NCBI GenBank assembly: GCA_002508545.1
Contig: DAVH01000023.1
Coordinates: forward strand, 5,393-12,623
Length of the DNA stretch: 7,231 bases
Direction of reading: 5' to 3'
From: Methanomassiliicoccus sp. UBA6
GTDB taxonomy: Archaea > Thermoplasmatota > Thermoplasmata > Methanomassiliicoccales > Methanomassiliicoccaceae
Shown: piece by piece, positions 5,884-7,231 of the stretch
How positions within the stretch are numbered: position 1 is the stretch's first letter
Layout of the letters: each line of letters opens with the position of its first letter
Notes under the pieces: generated by a model
The model's input: the letters and a program-made list of their open reading frames with translations, nothing else
Database searches by the model: none
What the model was told of the DNA's origin: nothing
Translations under genes and position numbers: made by a program

Positions 5884-5888
5884 ATCAT

Positions 5889-6317
5889 TTGGCTAGAGGT
5901 CTTTACACGGCTAGGAAGCTCAAGGGCGACCGTCAAAAATTCAGATGGTCAGACAGCACATACAAGCGGAGAATGTTGAAGCTCCGGGAGAAGTCCGACC
6001 CCCTGGAGGGTGCGGCTCAGGCCCGTGGCATCGTACTGGAGAAGGTAGGTATCGAGGCCAAGCAACCGAACTCCGCCATCAGGAAATGCGTCAAGGTTCA
6101 GCTCATCAAGAACGGTCGCCAGATCACAGCGTTCGCTGTCGGTGACGGCGCCATCAACTTCATAGACGAGCACGATGAGGTCATGGTTGAGGGTATCGGC
6201 GGCAGGCTGGGAAGGTCTTACGGTGACATCCCTGGCGTCCGTTACAAGGTTGTCCAGGTCAACAACGTTTCTCTCAACGAGCTCGTCAGGGGCCGGAAGG
6301 AGAAGCCGGTGAGGTGA
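5889..6317 (+). CDS. rps12: small ribosomal subunit protein S12 (uS12)
   Basis: A 142-residue protein of the archaeal S12/eukaryotic S23 type, sitting at the decoding centre of the 30S subunit and helping to check codon-anticodon pairing. The conserved blocks are intact: ARKLKGDRQKFRWSD (8-22), KSDPLEGAAQARGIVLEKVG (35-54), KQPNSAIRKCVKVQL (58-72, the loop contacting the A-site), FIDEHDEV (91-98), GDIPGVRYKVV (112-122) and the usual ending EKPVR. The common archaeal CPGD near 83 is AVGD here. Starting at TTG 5889 gives MARGLYTARKL, which aligns with archaeal homologues beginning MANGKYAARKL; the GTG at 5880 adds three residues and lies in the Shine-Dalgarno. A TTG start is uncommon for a highly expressed ribosomal protein. 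It is the first gene of the operon, and its stop overlaps the rps7 Shine-Dalgarno. Confidence 0.97.
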   Translation: MARGLYTARKLKGDRQKFRWSDSTYKRRMLKLREKSDPLEGAAQARGIVLEKVGIEAKQPNSAIRKCVKVQLIKNGRQITAFAVGDGAINFIDEHDEVMVEGIGGRLGRSYGDIPGVRYKVVQVNNVSLNELVRGRKEKPVR

Positions 6318-6318
6318 T
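6311..6318 (+). promoter_or_regulatory. Shine-Dalgarno of rps7 overlapping the rps12 stop
   Basis: GAGGTGAT is an eight-base match to the anti-Shine-Dalgarno, 4 nt before GTG 6323. It contains the rps12 stop TGA (6315-6317), so ribosomes finishing S12 sit on the S7 initiation site. This is an arrangement for coupled translation. Confidence 0.75.
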
Positions 6319-6322
6319 TATT

Positions 6323-6916
6323 GTGGATGGAGAAAATCAAGCTCATATCGCTAGCGGCGTACTGCTCTTCGGCAAGTACGAGATGACCGGAATAGGCATC
6401 AGGGACGGTGGCCTAGCCAAGTACATAGACCTCACCCCCGTCGCCATCCCCCACACCGGGGGCAAGCATGCCAACCGGTCCTTCGGAAAGTCCAAGGTCA
6501 GCATCGTCGAGCGCCTGGTGAACAACCTCATGAGGACCGAGGTATACACCGGCAAGAAGGCAAAGTCGTTGGGAGCGGTCAAGGACGCTTTCGAGATCAT
6601 CGCCACCAGGACCAAGAAGAACCCCGTACAGGTCCTGGTCGAGGCGCTGGAGAACGCCGCTCCCCGCGAGGAGATCACCCGGCTGCAGTTCGGCGGTATT
6701 TCCGTCCCCAAGGCCGTGGACGTATCTCCAGGCAGGAGGCTGGACATCGCCCTCAGGAACATCGCCAGGGGCACGGTGGATGCCTCCTTCAAGAACAAGA
6801 AGCCGGTAGAGGAGTGCCTCGCTGACGAGCTCATTCTCGCTTCCAAGGGAGACATGAACTCGTTCTCCGTCGCCAAGAAAGAGGAGCTGGAGCGCGTCGC
6901 TTCATCGGCTCGGTAA
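6323..6916 (+). CDS. rps7: small ribosomal subunit protein S7 (uS7)
   Basis: A 197-residue archaeal-type S7, which nucleates assembly of the 30S head and borders the E-site and mRNA exit channel. Recognisable blocks are YIDLTPVAIPHTGGKHANRSFGKSK (34-58, shortened here in citation to its core TPVAIPHTGGKHA), VSIVERLVNNLMR (59-71), KNPVQVLVEALENAAPREE (99-117), GGISVPKAVDVSPGRRLDIAL (124-144), and the C-terminal LADEL and KEELERVA helices. I chose GTG 6323, which sits 4 nt after a full Shine-Dalgarno; the in-frame GTG at 6314 lies inside that site and overlaps the rps12 stop. The N-terminal extension (about 1-30) is variable in archaea. fusA follows 25 nt after the TAA. Confidence 0.97.
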   Translation: MDGENQAHIASGVLLFGKYEMTGIGIRDGGLAKYIDLTPVAIPHTGGKHANRSFGKSKVSIVERLVNNLMRTEVYTGKKAKSLGAVKDAFEIIATRTKKNPVQVLVEALENAAPREEITRLQFGGISVPKAVDVSPGRRLDIALRNIARGTVDASFKNKKPVEECLADELILASKGDMNSFSVAKKEELERVASSAR

Positions 6917-6930
6917 TCAGGATCAACATA

Positions 6931-6935
6931 GGTGA
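6931..6935 (+). promoter_or_regulatory. Shine-Dalgarno of fusA
   Basis: GGTGA lies 6 nt before ATG 6942. The GTG inside it is out of frame with fusA, unlike the equivalent sites of pth2, rps12 and rps7. Confidence 0.65.
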
Positions 6936-6941
6936 GTTCAT

Positions 6942-7231
6942 ATGGGACGCAAGGAAGACAATATCGCCAGGGCGCAGGCGATCTCGAAGAATCCTGAGTT
7001 CATCAGGAATATAGGGACCGCTGCCCACATCGACCACGGCAAGACCACGTTGAGCGACAATCTCATCGCTGGTGCCGGCATGATGTCCGAGGACCTTGCC
7101 GGGAAGCAGCTCATGCTCGACTTCGATGAGCAGGAGCAGGCCCGTGGTATCACCATCAACGCCGCCAACGCTTCGATGGTTCACAAGTTCGAGGGCAACG
7201 AGTACCTGATCAACCTCATCGACACCCCGGG
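6942..7231 (+). CDS. fusA: translation elongation factor 2 (aEF-2), N-terminal part
   Basis: The first 96 codons, plus two bases, of the ribosomal translocase, a GTPase that moves tRNAs and mRNA after each peptide bond. The gene is cut by the window edge. The G1 P-loop AHIDHGKTT (28-36), the switch I/G2 region ARGITI (67-72) and the start of G3, DTPG (94-97), are all present and intact. GAGMMSEDLAGKQ (44-56) is typical of archaeal EF-2. The N-terminus MGRKEDNI and the DEQEQARGITINAA stretch recall Thermoplasma EF-2 as I remember it. It is the third gene of the operon. The diphthamide histidine and later domains lie outside the window. Confidence 0.97.
   Translation, partial: MGRKEDNIARAQAISKNPEFIRNIGTAAHIDHGKTTLSDNLIAGAGMMSEDLAGKQLMLDFDEQEQARGITINAANASMVHKFEGNEYLINLIDTP

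Larger units (their letters stand above)
5515..5888. other. 374-bp gene-free divergent region ahead of the ribosomal operon
   Basis: No convincing coding frame lies here. Reading right to left it holds the rps12 Shine-Dalgarno and TATA box, a tandem CCCTTAA pair, a palindromic TATTAATA (5777-5784) that could be a second TATA site, two inverted repeats (5708-5750 and 5574-5627), T-runs at 5645-5650 and 5757-5761, and the TATA box of the membrane-protein gene. It is long for this compact window, where other divergent gaps are about 100 bp. A small RNA or an extended regulatory region is possible. Confidence 0.6.

Overview
The window is ordinary archaeal chromosome, most likely from a GC-rich euryarchaeon of the Thermoplasmata, possibly a Methanomassiliicoccales-like lineage. 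The evidence for an archaeon is the archaeosine transglycosylase TgtA, a Pcc1 (KEOPS) subunit, a Pth2-type peptidyl-tRNA hydrolase, a DUF99 protein, archaeal-type S12, S7 and EF-2, TATA-box promoters, and a tRNA without an encoded CCA. Placement in Thermoplasmata rests on remembered resemblance of the EF-2 N-terminus and on base composition, and is tentative.

Layout. Positions 1-26 hold the 3' end of a tRNA (best guess tRNA-Gln) and its T-run. A short FMN nitroreductase (48-566, minus) diverges from a Pcc1 gene (666-893, plus). Pcc1 converges with no spacer on tgtA (894-2846, minus). tgtA diverges from an unrecognised exported protein (2946-3839, plus). Next is a two-gene operon, pth2 and DUF99 (3897-4825, plus), with ATGA coupling. 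It converges on a four-helix membrane protein (4822-5514, minus) through a shared CTAG stop. A 374-bp gene-free divergent region follows, with inverted repeats and a strong promoter. The str-type operon rps12, rps7, fusA (5889 onward) runs off the right edge.

The theme is translation: a tRNA, two tRNA-modification functions (t6A37 through KEOPS, archaeosine-15 through TgtA), peptidyl-tRNA recycling (Pth2), two small-subunit decoding-centre proteins and the translocase EF-2. The nitroreductase, exported protein and membrane protein are unconnected accessories as far as can be seen. Promoters are TATA boxes 25-40 bp ahead of starts, giving short or absent leaders. The genes of the str operon have clear GGTGA-type Shine-Dalgarno sites.

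I found no mobile element, CRISPR array, defence island or clear new system. The points most worth a second look are an in-frame GTG buried in the Shine-Dalgarno exactly 9 nt ahead of three different starts, the TTG start of rps12, the structured gene-free region before rps12, and the unrecognised exported protein.
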